From Nymphaea colorata (Eukaryota > Streptophyta > Magnoliopsida > Nymphaeales > Nymphaeaceae): 64,000 nt of DNA. A model generated the notes under the pieces. That model was not told where the DNA came from, ran no database searches, and was given only the letters and a program-made list of their open reading frames with translations. Where the stretch lies: contig NC_045146.1 in the NCBI RefSeq assembly GCF_008831285.2, positions 19,979,289 to 20,043,288 on the forward strand, written 5' to 3'. This document shows positions 35,430 through 48,308 of this stretch, one piece after another (positions within the stretch are counted from its first letter, which is position 1; every line of letters starts with the position of its first letter). The position numbers and the translations under genes are program-made.

Positions 35430-36197
35430 ATGTTGACGCTCGCATGTGCTTGAGAAACGTATAATACTTTCCTTTTGAGCTCGTTTTGAGATACCCCCTC
35501 CCCGTCTTTCTTTCAGATTAGTTGATCTGAAAGAACATACTGACTGCATGCTGTTATGTAGCTTGACGTTCTAAATAAGTATTTCCTCAGCTGTAAGCTT
35601 ATATAGATTACATTCCGACAATTTTTAGCCTGCAGCATATGAGCGGCCTTATTTAGTGCATGTCAATTCACAGCATGTTTGAAGAGGTGGAATTGGAGCC
35701 CATTCTACTGAATCAGGGAATTTGTTTTTCAAACATATCTTGGAATTATCTATCGACTTCCGTAGTATACTAGATGGTTCTTTGGTTATGGCAGAAGAAT
35801 GTTTAGCCCTCGCTCTTTTCTAGAATGTGGTCTCCTGATGTATGGGCTGCTCAATTTCCATATTCAGGAAGTTTGCATGTCTGAGATTATGCGTCATACG
35901 GACTTGCTGATAGTTGTGGAACAATGTATGCTCTTAATTCACGAAAATTTTGAATGGGCATAGATATCATAGTAGGCATGGTATATTCCTTCTACACGTT
36001 ATTTATTCCATGAGGTTCACAATTCAGTCTATGAGATGTATACGTCATACTGACTTGCTGATAGTTGTGGAACCATGTATGATTTTAATTCATGAAACTT
36101 TTGAATGTCATTGATATCATAGTAGGTGCGGTATATTACTTCTACACGTTATTTGTTCCATGAGGTTCATAATTCACTTTTTGGTACATTTGATGAG
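35430..36197. other. Convergent intergenic region between TPXL and SLAC1
   Basis: This holds the 3' untranslated regions of two genes transcribed towards each other. The main visible structure is a ~151-bp tandem duplication (35880-36181). No gene was recognised. Confidence 0.6.
35880..36181. repeat. two-copy tandem repeat, 151-bp period
   Basis: Words such as CGTCATAC, GACTTGCTGATAGTTGTGGA, TGATATCATAGTAGG-like, CTTCTACACGTTATTT and TCCATGAGGTTCA appear in the same order in both halves, with CGTCATAC at 35892 and 36043. The copies differ by about one base in eight. Confidence 0.85.
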
Positions 36198-39100
36198 CTA
36201 ATTAACTGAGATTTTTTGGTCGCGCTGCTGAGCATTCTTTCCCACGTAAGGAAAAACTGATCCTTGATCTTGTTGTTGTTTAGAGTTCCTGTTCATTGAC
36301 GAAGTGACCAATGCAAAAGGAGTTTGCCTCGTCCATTGTCTGATGTCATATGGCCTGCGCTTTAGCTTTCCACTTTTGAGTGCATTGCTCCTCTTCTTGG
36401 TGATGGCGATCGCAACATCATTGGGGAACAAAGATCTCCAGAGGAAAGCATGTAGAAGAGTCAGGACAAGCAACGCTGATACCATAGCAGACGACAGCAG
36501 AGACAGGGTCACTGCTAATCCTTTGCTTATCGGACTCGGTACCTGCTCTGCATACTTTATGGTGGCCAAAGACGCTGTGGTCATGGGAAACGTGTAAGAC
36601 CACCAAGCGACAGAAAACCTGCACAGAGGGAGAACAATTGACATCTTAATTTGACGCATAGCAAATTATTATTACAATTATTATTTTCTCCCCCATAAAT
36701 TTAAACGTGGCTTCAGCTTGCCCATTGTAAGGAAGATAAAGAATTTCTCCATCTTGCGTCCAACGAGGTCATCATGCCATGTAAACTTCGATTGTCGAGT
36801 TGCTTATGTGAGGTCAAAGACCATTCAATTCTTTGTACCCATTGAATAGTTACAAAGGCTTTTTACCTGATGTTAAACTAAAGTCCCATCTCCAGTATAG
36901 TAGTTCCATGTTGATTTGCATTTAGGCGTCTATCTGATGTCAATCCAAGTTCCTAACTCGAATACATTGCAAGTCCCCTCTTGACAGCTCTGGGCAATTC
37001 TGAAAGACGGAGGTATTCTCTCTCTATAGCCATTCTGACACGTTTCTCCACGTGAACTTGTCGATAGTGTCGATGGTAGGTGTGTGTGCGCTCGTGCACG
37101 TGCAAGGCTCAGATTGAGTAGGGCGTGATTTTGCTTGGCTGCCTAAATTCGTGAAAAATTCGAGGCCTCAAATGGAACCGATTTTTGTGTTTTTAGGGCA
37201 GGGTTGACAAGAGAAGAGTGGTAGAGGACCCACCTGAAGCCCCTGAAGAAATTGATGCGAACCACCAAAGAGGCGTAGAGAAAGAGAGCAAGGAAGTAGC
37301 AGATCCGGGAGAAGCCATCGAACGCCCCGTAAATGGCCTCCCAAGCGATGCTGGCGGCGCAGGGGGTGGCGATGAACATCGAGTAGACAGGATGAAGCTC
37401 CTTGGGCAGTGTCTCGCTGGTGGGGAGCCTCTGGTACAGCGTCACAAACACTACGAGGTAGTGGCTGATCCCCACCGACCAGAAGAACTTGCCTGCCTCC
37501 TTCCACCCAACCTTGGCTGCCAGAATAGCCCCGACGAAGTTGCCGATAACGGAGAGGTGCGAGGAGGGGTTCACTACCTTGCAGAGGCGGCGCTTCCCAC
37601 CGGACAGCCACTGGCCATAGATCTTGAGCTCTAACGCCAGGATGGGAGCCATGAAGGCGCACCAGAGCGAGGGCGGGACTTGGGAACAAAGCGCCGGAGG
37701 CACCCCGATGGCAAGGAACATGCATACAATCCACGGCGCAAAGAAGAAGTTGGTCCGCACGGGGTGATTGAACTCCCTCCTGATGGCCTCGAAGTAGAAG
37801 ATACACTTGAGTGTGTAGGTAGAGAAGACGAGAAGGAGGGAAATGGCAGCGAGGAACCAGAGGGCCACATTTATGAGAGGGGTGGCATGGAGGAAGCGGG
37901 TGGCGGGACTGGTAGAAATGGCGTACCACAGGATGGACTGGCTACTGAGTCCGAGGCAGATGCCAAAGCAGCCGATGGGGAAGCGGAGAAGGAACGGCCA
38001 CTTCTCATCAATCGGCAGCAATATGTCTTCGGAATCCTGCATTGCCGTTCACGACCACAAGAATGAAAATGCATAATCATTCAGGACGACTCAGCTAGTT
38101 ATAAACATTTGAAATGATGTGACAGAGGGACATTTCAACTTTTCCATTGAAGTTCTTGGTGCAACCCAATTCGTTCATCTCAAATTACCTTCCAAATGCT
38201 GATAACTGAAATTTCAAGTAGTTACGTAATTTATGCGAGACGATGTTGACGTTGACATGCCACAATAAGTTAAATATCTTATTTTCCACGTCGAAACAGT
38301 AATGATTCGAGTATGTGTGTGTACACACCGGGAACGCCCATTGTTGATAGCATACTCTCCCTGACTTCAGTAACTTATCTTCCCATCCTAAGGTGATTAA
38401 CTTTAACCCAATTCAATGGCATACATGTGCTTATGTTTGAATTCCTACAAAGCGATTATCTACTATTTTCTATTGGTGTTTTTCTCTTTCTTGATTTCTT
38501 TTGCATCAAATAAACTTTGACATGCACTGGCTTCCAATGATTCAAGATCTTATTGTTACTACATACAGATCAAAGTAGATCTGGGCATGTGGAGAAAATG
38601 AAAAAAATATAAAAAGAAGTCGATTTTGTGTCATATTAAAAGTAATTGATCTACAGCCGCCCCCTACACACACATGCACGTATGTTCCGCCTGGTTTAAA
38701 TCCTTTTGCTTGAGATGGATGGTCGAAAATCCATTGTTAGTCCTTTTCTTTGCCTAATGATATTGAAAGCTAGTGACTGTACGTTACCTGCAAAAGTGGG
38801 GAGCGTGATCTACTTGATGAGGTACATTTGATGGTTCAGCAGTTCGTGGGCTGTTTTCTGGTGATGGCAATAAGAAAATAAAAAACTAACATCGCTTGCA
38901 TGGTCCCCTGATTCTATTATTCTCCTCCTCTCATATACACTTCGTGCCCTCTTTTAAGATGGAAATCAAACCGTCCCAGCCATTTCCATTAACTAATGAA
39001 CCCTGCACGTGGCGTGTAAGGCGAGTTCCAAAAGACCCATGGTTTTAAACCAGCAAGGAATAAATTTTTGGCAGGTGAAATGATGGAGTGCTGTAATTAT

Positions 39101-40019
39101 TCTAAAACATAAAACCCAGTTCTTTTGTTGAAGAAAACGCATTTGAGCGGCCGGCTTAACAGAAGATCAGCCATGCTATCACCATTCCTAGAACACTCGC
39201 CTTTTATTGAAAGTCTCCAGAATGGTGAGCCGATGTGGGTACAGAAAGAGAGCATTAGGAATAGTGCGCGGAAAGGCGGCCAAAGCTTGCACGTGGCGTA
39301 TGTATGCATGTAGAGACGAAAGGATTATGCCGCAGCCATGCATATATGGCCATCATCGTTATGGTCATCTAATCATGCCGCAATTCACTGAATAATGTGG
39401 CATGACTTTAGGGTCTCGCACCAAAAGCTTATGCTTTGAGAAATGACCATCAACCAAGCGAAATATTGCATCGGACTAACTAGGAAAAATGAAAGATGCG
39501 TGGATCATTTACCTTGACTTCGTCGAGCTCTGGACCTCTCAAGGCTGCAAAATACCTGCCCGTGGGCAGGTTCATGTTCATGCCTTCTTCTTGCTGTCCG
39601 GAAAAGAGCTTCCTAGAGTCCTGCTCATTTTCTCTCTTGACCGGGAGAAGCGTGTTCTGCCTATGGAGGCCGCCTTTTGTTCTGAACATGCTGAAGTCTC
39701 CTTTCCTATGCTCATGGGAGCTTAGCTTCCCGCTGTGGTTGACCCCAAACCCTCCAAAACTCCTCCCATTCCTCAACAGAACTCTTCCATCTCGAGCCCG
39801 GGATCTATCCCTCTTCAAAGCTGCGAACCCCGTCTCGAGCGAGACCTGTCGACTGAAACTCCTCCCCATCTGCTTCTTAGTGTCCCTTCCAGGGATCTCG
39901 CGGAAATTCATGGGCTTGTCCTCGTCGGACAGGTCTTGCGGGAACACCTGATGAATATCCACGGCATCATCTTCTTCATAGCCCTCTAGAACTGAATTCT
40001 CCAAAATTTTGTTCCTCAT
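36198..40019 (-). CDS. SLAC1: SLAC1, guard-cell S-type anion channel
   Basis: Three exons on the minus strand: 39513-40019, 37234-38036, 36198-36618, with GT-AG junctions and matching phases, 576 residues (Arabidopsis SLAC1 has 556). The N-terminal regulatory domain carries SFSRQVSLETG (51-64 region), NGRSFGGF, DFSMFRTKGG, then TGRYFAALRGPELDEVKDSE. The TehA/Mae1-type ten-helix channel follows. Known functional residues are present: G194 in FPIGCFGIC, gate phenylalanine F276 in WIVCMFLAIG, and F447 (Arabidopsis F450) in FSVAWWSYTFPMTTAS. SLAC1 releases chloride and nitrate from guard cells to close stomata in response to ABA, CO2 and ozone, after phosphorylation by OST1 and CPKs. I chose the ATG at 40019 because MRNK... 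matches the family's start; the frame stays open to an ATG at 40238. The phosphosites equal to S59 and S86 are kept (S60, S87); S113 is Gly and S120 is Thr. Confidence 0.95.
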
Positions 40020-40756
40020 TTTTCTCCAGAGTTGAGGACGACGAACTGCGGAGAAGCCGAAAGGGCAGACGCTTTTATTTAAGAAAAGTTGGCTATGCCA
40101 GTTTGTCGTCCTTTCGGAACGAGTGGTTGGCAGGCAGACTTTAGGAAAAGCCTCACGGGAAGAAGGCTCTCTTCCACTCCTGATCGCCAGTAGAAAGAGC
40201 CCGCATGCACTTGTTGATGGGCTTTTCGTGAGAGCCATCCAACGAACGTACTCTCCCGAACTCGCCTGAAAACGACTTCACCGGTTGAGAACCCCCTCAG
40301 TTTGGCCTTATAACCACTTTTTGGGTGTTGCTCGGAAGGCCAAAATCACGATCTTAGCTTGGTGATGTTTCATGGACGCACACGCTCGTGGGCACGTAAG
40401 GTCTTATTACCTGCAAACCAGGTTATGTTTCGGCCAACAAAGCTTACAGTAGTATATAGTGGGATCCACAAACTTTATACATATTTCTTTTCTTGCTTTG
40501 ATTGTTTGAATACATAAAATCAGCATTCTGTAAAAGGCGGTAGTTACTTTAATTGCTCCTGGATCAGGAAAATTGGGATAAGCCGTTTTGCGGGCCCAAT
40601 CCATCCAACAATCTTACACCACCATCGGAAGGAGACGCAAAATCGACAATCAAATCAACATCGATACCCCGACAAACAGAAGCGGGAAGCAAGGATTCGG
40701 CAGCAACAAAATAAGAGGGTATGCTAGAAGCATTTAAGGCAGTGGGATCCATCCCA
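40020..40756. promoter_or_regulatory. SLAC1 promoter/leader and end of ERECTA-type gene
   Basis: Only about 740 bp separate the ERECTA-type stop codon (40757-40759) from the SLAC1 start, so the 3' end of the kinase gene and the SLAC1 promoter share this space. On the minus strand, GGTTATAAGG at 40306-40315 could be a TATA box; the open frame from 40019 up to 40238 would then be mostly untranslated leader. No transcription start was determined. Confidence 0.4.
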
Positions 40757-43700
40757 TCAAAAGGCATTCTTCGAAATGACCTCCCCGAACCTCAAGAACC
40801 ACTGAGCGTCGGAGCAATTTTCACTGCCGGTTGCTGCAACAGTCTCGTGAAGCTTTTCCTCGGAATATTCATCCATATAACGTTCATAATTCATTGACGA
40901 AACTGATTTAGTTGAACTAACAGGCAACAGAGACACCAACACTCTTGCTACTTCATGCATGGCTGGCCTCTCGCATGGATGCCTCCTCGTGCAGAGTAGG
41001 GCAAGCTGGAACATCTTCCGAACCAGCCTCATGTCAGTACAGGTCACTGACACCTCTGAGTCAACCGCCTCCATGACGGTATTGTCATCAGCTTTGGAGA
41101 GAATCTGACAAAATTGACAGCAAACATACAAATTATTACTAAATGACAAGGCAAGCCCACCATTAGAGGAACAAAAATAGGATAAAAGCACATTGATACG
41201 AAAGAGAATAGGCATAGGATGAACCTACCAGCTGATGCAAATTGGACTCGTCATCGACAGCCTTCTTTCCTGTAAGCAACTCCAGAAGAACTATACCAAA
41301 GCTGTAGACATCAGATTTCTCGTTAAGCCGAGAAGTCCTTGCATATTCTGGGTCGATGTATCCAATGGTTCCCATAACATACGTCGAAGAATGAGTTTTA
41401 GTCGACGAAATGCACTTTGCTATCCCAAAGTCAGAAAGATGGGCTTCAAAGTTCTCGTCTAGTAGGATGTTGGACGTCTTTACATCTCGGTGTATAATTC
41501 TTGGGTCGCAATCGTGGTGAAGATAGGCAAGCCCCTGAGCTGCACCAACAGCAATTCGCAGTCTGGTGTCCCAATCCAATTTGACCTTTCTGGATGGCCC
41601 TAAATCACCACAAACAGGGAGAGAAAATTGTCAACAAATTCATAATGCCTTTCGCCATCAATCAAGATTCAAAATCGAATTTAATAAGACTGAGAATGGT
41701 ACTTAAACATGAAAGTATCAACTGTGCCTTACCATGGAGAAGATCCCATAAGGACCCATTTTCCATGTAATCGTAGAACAAAAGGTTACCATGAGGTGTG
41801 AGTGAATAACCATGCAAGCAGACAAGGTTCCTGTGCTTGATGCTCCCAATAGTTGCCAATTCATTTTCAAACTCTCGAAGATTATGTGGATACCGACTGT
41901 AGAGTCTCTTGATGGCAATAGGCTTTGAGTTCTTAAGGATGCACTTGTATACAGTACTGGTGGCACCATACCCAATAATGTACTTCTCATTCAAATTCTC
42001 AGTGATCCTCATGATATCCTCGTAAGTATGAATTGCCATGTTCATGTGTAATATGACCAGCTTGGGAGGACCTACAAGCAAACTGCCAGTTAAAGAGATT
42101 GAGGTCGAAACAATGCATAGACAACATAGAATATGCATGATACCTTGAACAGCAGTGTCAGATCCTTTGGCAAATTGCTGTGGCTGCTTGGATCTGTAAA
42201 TGGCTACGACAACCATAGATAGCAACGTGATGCAGCCCAAGGTTATACAAACGACAGCAGCTCTTGAAATTATGGCTGATAGAAACAAGCTTAGCTTAGG
42301 AACTGTGATGAAACCAGACAAAAAATAACACTAGTACGACTACAAATTTTACCTTTCGATGGTTGACCATAAAATCCACAGCCTGCACCTAACCAGCTTC
42401 CGCAAAGAAAGGGATTCCCCAGGAAGCTGGAATAAGAGTACAGGATACTAATTACTAAGTTTATACGGTCAAAGCATCAGACAAACAGAAAAGCGCATGT
42501 ACCATGAGAATACCTTTCTGGAGGAAATCTTGAAAAATTTTTAGCCAGTGGAACCATTCCAGAGAGGTTATTATATGAAACATTTCTGCACCAAATTTGC
42601 AACAAATGACATTAGAAGAGCCACAAAAGCAAGAAATTCAAATGGAAATACTCACAGATTTACAAGGCTGAAGCAGTTTGTTATTTGTGGTGGTATTTCT
42701 CCTTGAAAACTGTTGTTGCTCAAGATCCTGAGAAAGCAAGAGACAGTGATAGAGAAAAAGAATCTTTTGAAACAGAAAATCGAGTATTGAACAGATGAAG
42801 TGCAAATGCTCTTACAAGGAAGCTATATTCTGCAACTGACCAATTTCAGAGGGGATTACACCTTCCAGATTGTTCTTGGAAAGATCACTATAAAATTTGG
42901 AATTTTCAGTTAGATAATGTCCAAGACACCCTTCAATGTTAAAACAACAAATAAATTAACGAAAAACAGTGTGAGAACAAATATATAACTTACACAACTT
43001 GAACACTTCTAAGATTCCCAAATTCTGGTGGGATGGGTCCACGGAGATGGTTCTTGCTCAAGTTTCTGCAGCACAACGACGATCAACCAAGTGAGGAAGG
43101 ACAATAAAAGATAAGAACCCATAATAGAAAAATCAGTAGCAAAATGTACGTAACAGTTGCAGGAGATGCTCAAGTCCACCAATTGAAGCTGGTATTTTTC
43201 CAGAAAACTCGTTATCAGACAGATCTCTGAGCACAAAACACATTCAATAGGCTAGATTAAGGAATAAATAGAATCAAAGATAACAAATACCAAAAAAAAA
43301 AATTACATACAGCGTATCCAGATTGATAATGCGCCCCAATTGGACTGGAATTCTACCACTGAACTTATTGGACGATAAATTCCTGGACACAACAAAATAC
43401 ATCCACAAAGGATATGGCCAATTATAAACCGGTAAAGTTTAATGTCACCAACAATATATATAAGATGCTAACTACAGGAAAGGATATCTCAATAGCCTAG
43501 TAAAAGGGGAATAGTCAAAATAATACTGGCAACAGAGCACATAAGAACGAAATCCAGGACCCAGACTGACATCAACAACCAGTGCACAAAGAATTGTTCA
43601 ATTAAAACAGACAAACTAGGAATATAAGCAGGTTCTTACAAGTAAGTAAGGCTTCCAAGCTTTTCAAACTTGAGTGGGATGGATTGATTCAAAGAATTGC

Positions 43701-46700
43701 CGTGCACATTACTGAAACAGCAGTTTGATATGATTTAAACTTAAATGAGATAAAACCATGGGAAGGTTAGAAAAAGAAAACTCACAACTGATTAAGAGCA
43801 GTGCAGGAGCTGATGTTCTCAGGAATAGGACCTTCAAGATTGTTGTTTGCTAAGTTTCTAAGAGCAGTAAGCAACAAAGAAGAGAAATCAGGAACCAATT
43901 AACAGCTACCTGCATCCACTTTTAATGATCAAGCACACTTACAATTCAAAAAGATCTACCAGCTTTCCAAGTTCAGAAGGAATGCTACCAACAAGCTGAT
44001 TATTATTGAGTTGCCTGAAAAAGGCATCAACAGACATTTTGACTAGTATGAACCACTAAAATCAACATTTTATTCAATAGACAAACAGCCCTTACAGATA
44101 GCTGAGCTTCGTCATGTTACCAAATTCTGGAGGTATGGGTCCAGTAAGCTTATTACTATGCAGATACCTGTGGGACATTAGCTGTTGACATTACTTGACC
44201 AAAACGGAAAAACCATGTAAAAAAGTGCAATGGACGGAAATGCCCACTAAGATGTCAAAGCTAGCTTACAGTTTCCCCGTATAAGAAAGGTTCCCCAGAA
44301 TGGGGGGTAACGGACCAACAAGCTCATTTTCACTTAGATCCCTGAATAGTAAAAAATCTTTAACAGATTAACTCACATGAAATACAAACCTTGCAAACAG
44401 ATAAATATCATCCAGCATGATCAAAACATACAAACAAACAACAACACAAATTCCAGTAACATGTTAAATGTCGGACTTAAAACAAAATTATTACAAATTG
44501 ATTCCAGATGAATAATGATGTTGATCATCTACATGACCTTGGATGTGGATGCAAATGAAGAGGGTGGAGCCAAACTAGTCTAAGTAGTATTCCTCTTTCC
44601 CCAAATATAAGGATCAAAGTAAACATTGGAATAAATATCGTTATGAAAATAACACGTCCTAGAAGATTTCCCTTCTATAATGAGTAAAATTTCTTACAGG
44701 ACAGCAAGAGCCTGCATCAAGCCAATTACTTCTGGAATCTTTCCAGACAGCTTGTTCCCTTGAAGGGACCTGCAAAAGAGAAAGGTTCCAGTATAAACAT
44801 AAACAATCAAGAATCACAAGCAAGAAGCAACCAATCAACATTAATCTTAAATTGGCACTTAAAAAATTGTAAAATTCCAAAGACACATACAGTGTGGCAA
44901 CTTGCAGAAAGCCAATATTGTAAGGAATTTCTCCCGAAATTTGGTTGTAAGAAATATCCCTGGTCATACAGTTAAAAGATTAAATCACTTAAAATGAGCA
45001 CAAAGTTGGTGTAAACTGTAAAGGAAAGACAAACGACTAAAGTCTACGTACAGAATTTCAAAACTTGTACAATTTCCAATATTTTCAGGAATGGTCCCCG
45101 TTAAGTTATTCCCTCTGACATCACTGTGTGGAGTAAGGTAACCCATTTAAATGATAGACATTAGCACAAAAAATACATCCCAAATAAATATGAAGGTCTC
45201 GAATAACCCCAAAAAAAAGTCTTGAATAACCCAAAAAGAGTTACTATTAAACCAAATGATGACTACGTACAAGTACCAAAGTCCAGTTAATTGGCACATG
45301 TCAGGAGAAAGTGTCCCAGTCAAAGCATTTCCTCTCAATCCTCTGGGGAAAGAGAAAGGGGCAATGAAAAGTAAGCACAATTAGATATCAATCAACAGCA
45401 AAATAAGAAAAGAAGAAAATTATAGATGGTCCTTACAAGTACTGCAATACTTCATTCCAATACAAGAGCCTTGGTATTTCACCAGTCAGCTGATTCTGAG
45501 CAAGATCCCTTTTGAAAAATGCATAATGTAGAATAGGCAGCATTTTTATTAAAACTTGCAGGATGAAAAAAGATCTAGCCTCTAGGACTCAAACAGTTAC
45601 AAGCGATAACAATCTAAAGGCAGTAGCAAGGACACTGCGAAATTCACTCAGTGGGAATGAAGATTTAAAACAATCTGTATGAAGCATTCCCACAGCACTG
45701 AATGAAAACACTCAACAAATTGTGGACACCAATATCGAACTGATAACATTCCTTAAGTATTTCTTCAAAACGTATCAGTTAGTATTTTTGCAAATCATTC
45801 AGTTCAAACAGGGAACACCAGCACTTTAGAAATCATGCAAGCCGCTCAAGATCATAATAGGCCATCAACACTGCATTGTCTTTCTAGCATCCAGAAAAAG
45901 AAATCTAGGAATACCATGTTATGCAGGGCCACTAAACAATTACAATTCCTCACACAATGGAAACTTGATCACTAGAAAAGTCTGTTCTACAAACTTACAG
46001 GACTTTAAGATTCGGAATCTGAGACAAGGTTGATGGGATTGGACCACTGAGTTGGTTATACTTCAAGATTCTGAAGATGACATAAGCAACAGCTAATAAG
46101 ATGTTCACAGCAGAAGAAAGATAACATTTAAGCACAACAGCATAGGAAGAATCCCACCATGGAAGATCTCATGTGAAGAAAACAAAGAAAAGAAGCAACT
46201 CACAGTTCCTCTAGCTGCTTCAGCTTCGATATGGAGAAGGGAATATCTCCATACAAAGAATTAGCTGATAGGTCCCTGAATTAACAAATGAACAACATGC
46301 AGTTCAGTTACAAGAAACGAAAGCAACCCGCAAAGTAAAAGGTCAAGGATGGAAGCAACAAAATCCACAGCAGCAAAGGAATTTGACCAGCAATTGTCAT
46401 GAAAAGCTTACAGGTACTTCAAGGAAACACAGTTGCCAATCTCATCAGGTATCTGCCCACTAAGGTGGTTGCCCTTGAAATCTCTGCAGCACCCCAAAGA
46501 CAACACAACATCAGCATTATGTACCAGAGGAAGAAATAGTGAACATGAATCATGGAAAAAAACAAGGTAGCCATATTCACATGTATTCCAAATATTTCAG
46601 GTCACCAATGGCAGGGGAAATTTCACCAACTATATTCAAATTTGATAGGTTCCTGCAGCAAACCACCATAATGCACACCACATCAACAAACCCAGGAAAG

Positions 46701-48308
46701 GAAGATAATCAAGTATGAACTTGAAACAGCAGAAGAGGTAGCTAGACATACAGGGTAACCACATTGAAAGTCGCATTATTGCAATAGACTCCATGCCATG
46801 AACAGTGATCTCCGTTAGCATTATTCCAGTCCGGCAGAACATCAATAGAATTGCTGAAACATGCCTTGAGAGATTCCAACGCATTCACTGCTTTACATTT
46901 AGGCAGAACAAATAGTTAATACTAAAACAAGCCTTTCTCACACCAACTGCCTAAAATCAAGAAACATGAAAGTGAATGGTAAATAACAGGTTCACCTAAA
47001 TGACAAGTTTCCTTTCCTTTTCACACAAAAATTGAAAAAGAATCACTAAAAATTAGCAAGAATTTTGTGATAAAATAAGCTACGTAGTGCGTCCATTAAT
47101 GATTAACCATTAGATCAAAATGGTTTGACAATTTTAACCATTTGAAGCAAATGTATTGAGTGCCAGAAAAAAACTGCAACTAGGTTCCGCTCCTTTAACA
47201 GCCAGACATGAATATTTCTCAAGGAAGAAAGAAAGTGATGACAGAGATACCGAGAGAGGGCTACCAGAAAAAGCAAGTCCCTCCAAGTTCCTTTACGAGT
47301 CAAACACCCAGTCGGTACAAAGAGAAGAAAAAGGAAATAGATTAAAATGCACCAGCTAGAAAAGTTATATTACACTCCACCTCTCGATTCAAAATCGTCA
47401 GTTTGACACATTATGGTTTCGGCCACTTTCCTTTTATATAAGATATTCGAAAAGAGCCATAGAGTGTTCTGCACACAAGGTATGAACAGTTTCACATCTT
47501 ACACATTCACGGCGAGTTTAAATATAAACTGGACACAACTCCTTTCTGAGAAACGCGAGTCCATTCTCGACTTTCCGCTAGCGGTTCCATGGCCTATTTC
47601 CGGAAACTGTGGCTTCAAGTCAAGGGGATGACGTAACTACGGACAGAGAGGAAACGACCTGGAACCTAAACCTCCTCCCCTTCTAATGCGCTTCACAAAG
47701 CAGACGAGAAGGAAAGATAAGAATATCTGACTTTGTCACTCTTTTCCATTCCAGCTTGTCTGCTTTTGTAAAGAGGAGCGCCTAAAAGTCGAACCAAGAC
47801 AAGGTCTCCGTTGCGTAAACTCACGCGAAGGACGGCCTCGATACGACAGCAATTTTCAGAGCTAAGTGTCTCAGTTTTTTCAAGAATCGTGTCTTCTACG
47901 TCCAAAAATAATGTCAAGCTCCAAAAACTGAAAATCACACAAGCAAGAAGGATCGACCTAACAGAGAGCAAATTCTTAGCATTTTGAAAACGACATCCCA
48001 CAAACTTACAGGTCAGATTTTAGGTCCAGTTGTTGCACGCTCTGCAATGATAACTCGCAAGGGAGGTTCTCTCAAGTATGAGGAAAAAAAATTGGCAATG
48101 GTCGCTAAAGCTCGATCTTGGAAGAGAATACCACAATCAAAGCCAAAAAGAGTTAAAGAGAAAAACAAAAGAGGCCCACAGAATGAAACTTGAGCACTGG
48201 CTTACCTTCCTCAGCATTAGCTGAAGCATCGAGGGTAACAGCAGATGAAAGCACCAGAATCAAAGCTAGCAACATAAACTTGTCCAATCCTGAAGAAACC
48301 TTCTCCAT
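40757..48308 (-). CDS. ER: ERECTA-family LRR receptor-like kinase
   Basis: There are 27 exons, the ERECTA gene architecture. Exon 1 is 48206-48308 (signal peptide, [20 protein letters not shown] start) and exon 2 is 46752-46890 (LRR N-cap, [10 protein letters not shown]). Then come 20 LRR exons, each 72 nt except one of 69: 46581-46652, 46412-46483, 46204-46275, 45999-46070, 45437-45508, 45271-45342, 45052-45123, 44891-44959, 44698-44769, 44270-44341, 44096-44167, 43943-44014, 43786-43857, 43640-43711, 43311-43382, 43155-43226, 42994-43065, 42816-42887, 42656-42727, 42514-42585. The last five are 42353-42426, 42144-42302 (membrane span), 41733-42071, 41229-41599 and 40757-41104. The total is 989 residues. 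The kinase keeps K692 (PIAIKRLY), D789 (IIHRDVK) and D807 (SDFGIAK). The family binds EPF/EPFL peptides at the plasma membrane for stomatal patterning and organ growth. The tail [16 protein letters not shown] resembles ERECTA; some kinase segments resemble ERL1/2, so the clade is tentative. Confidence 0.95.

Noticed and set aside
37168-37929. 253-codon open frame on the minus strand
   Set aside because: It is the +1 frame of SLAC1 exon 2; the SLAC1 frame carries all family motifs.
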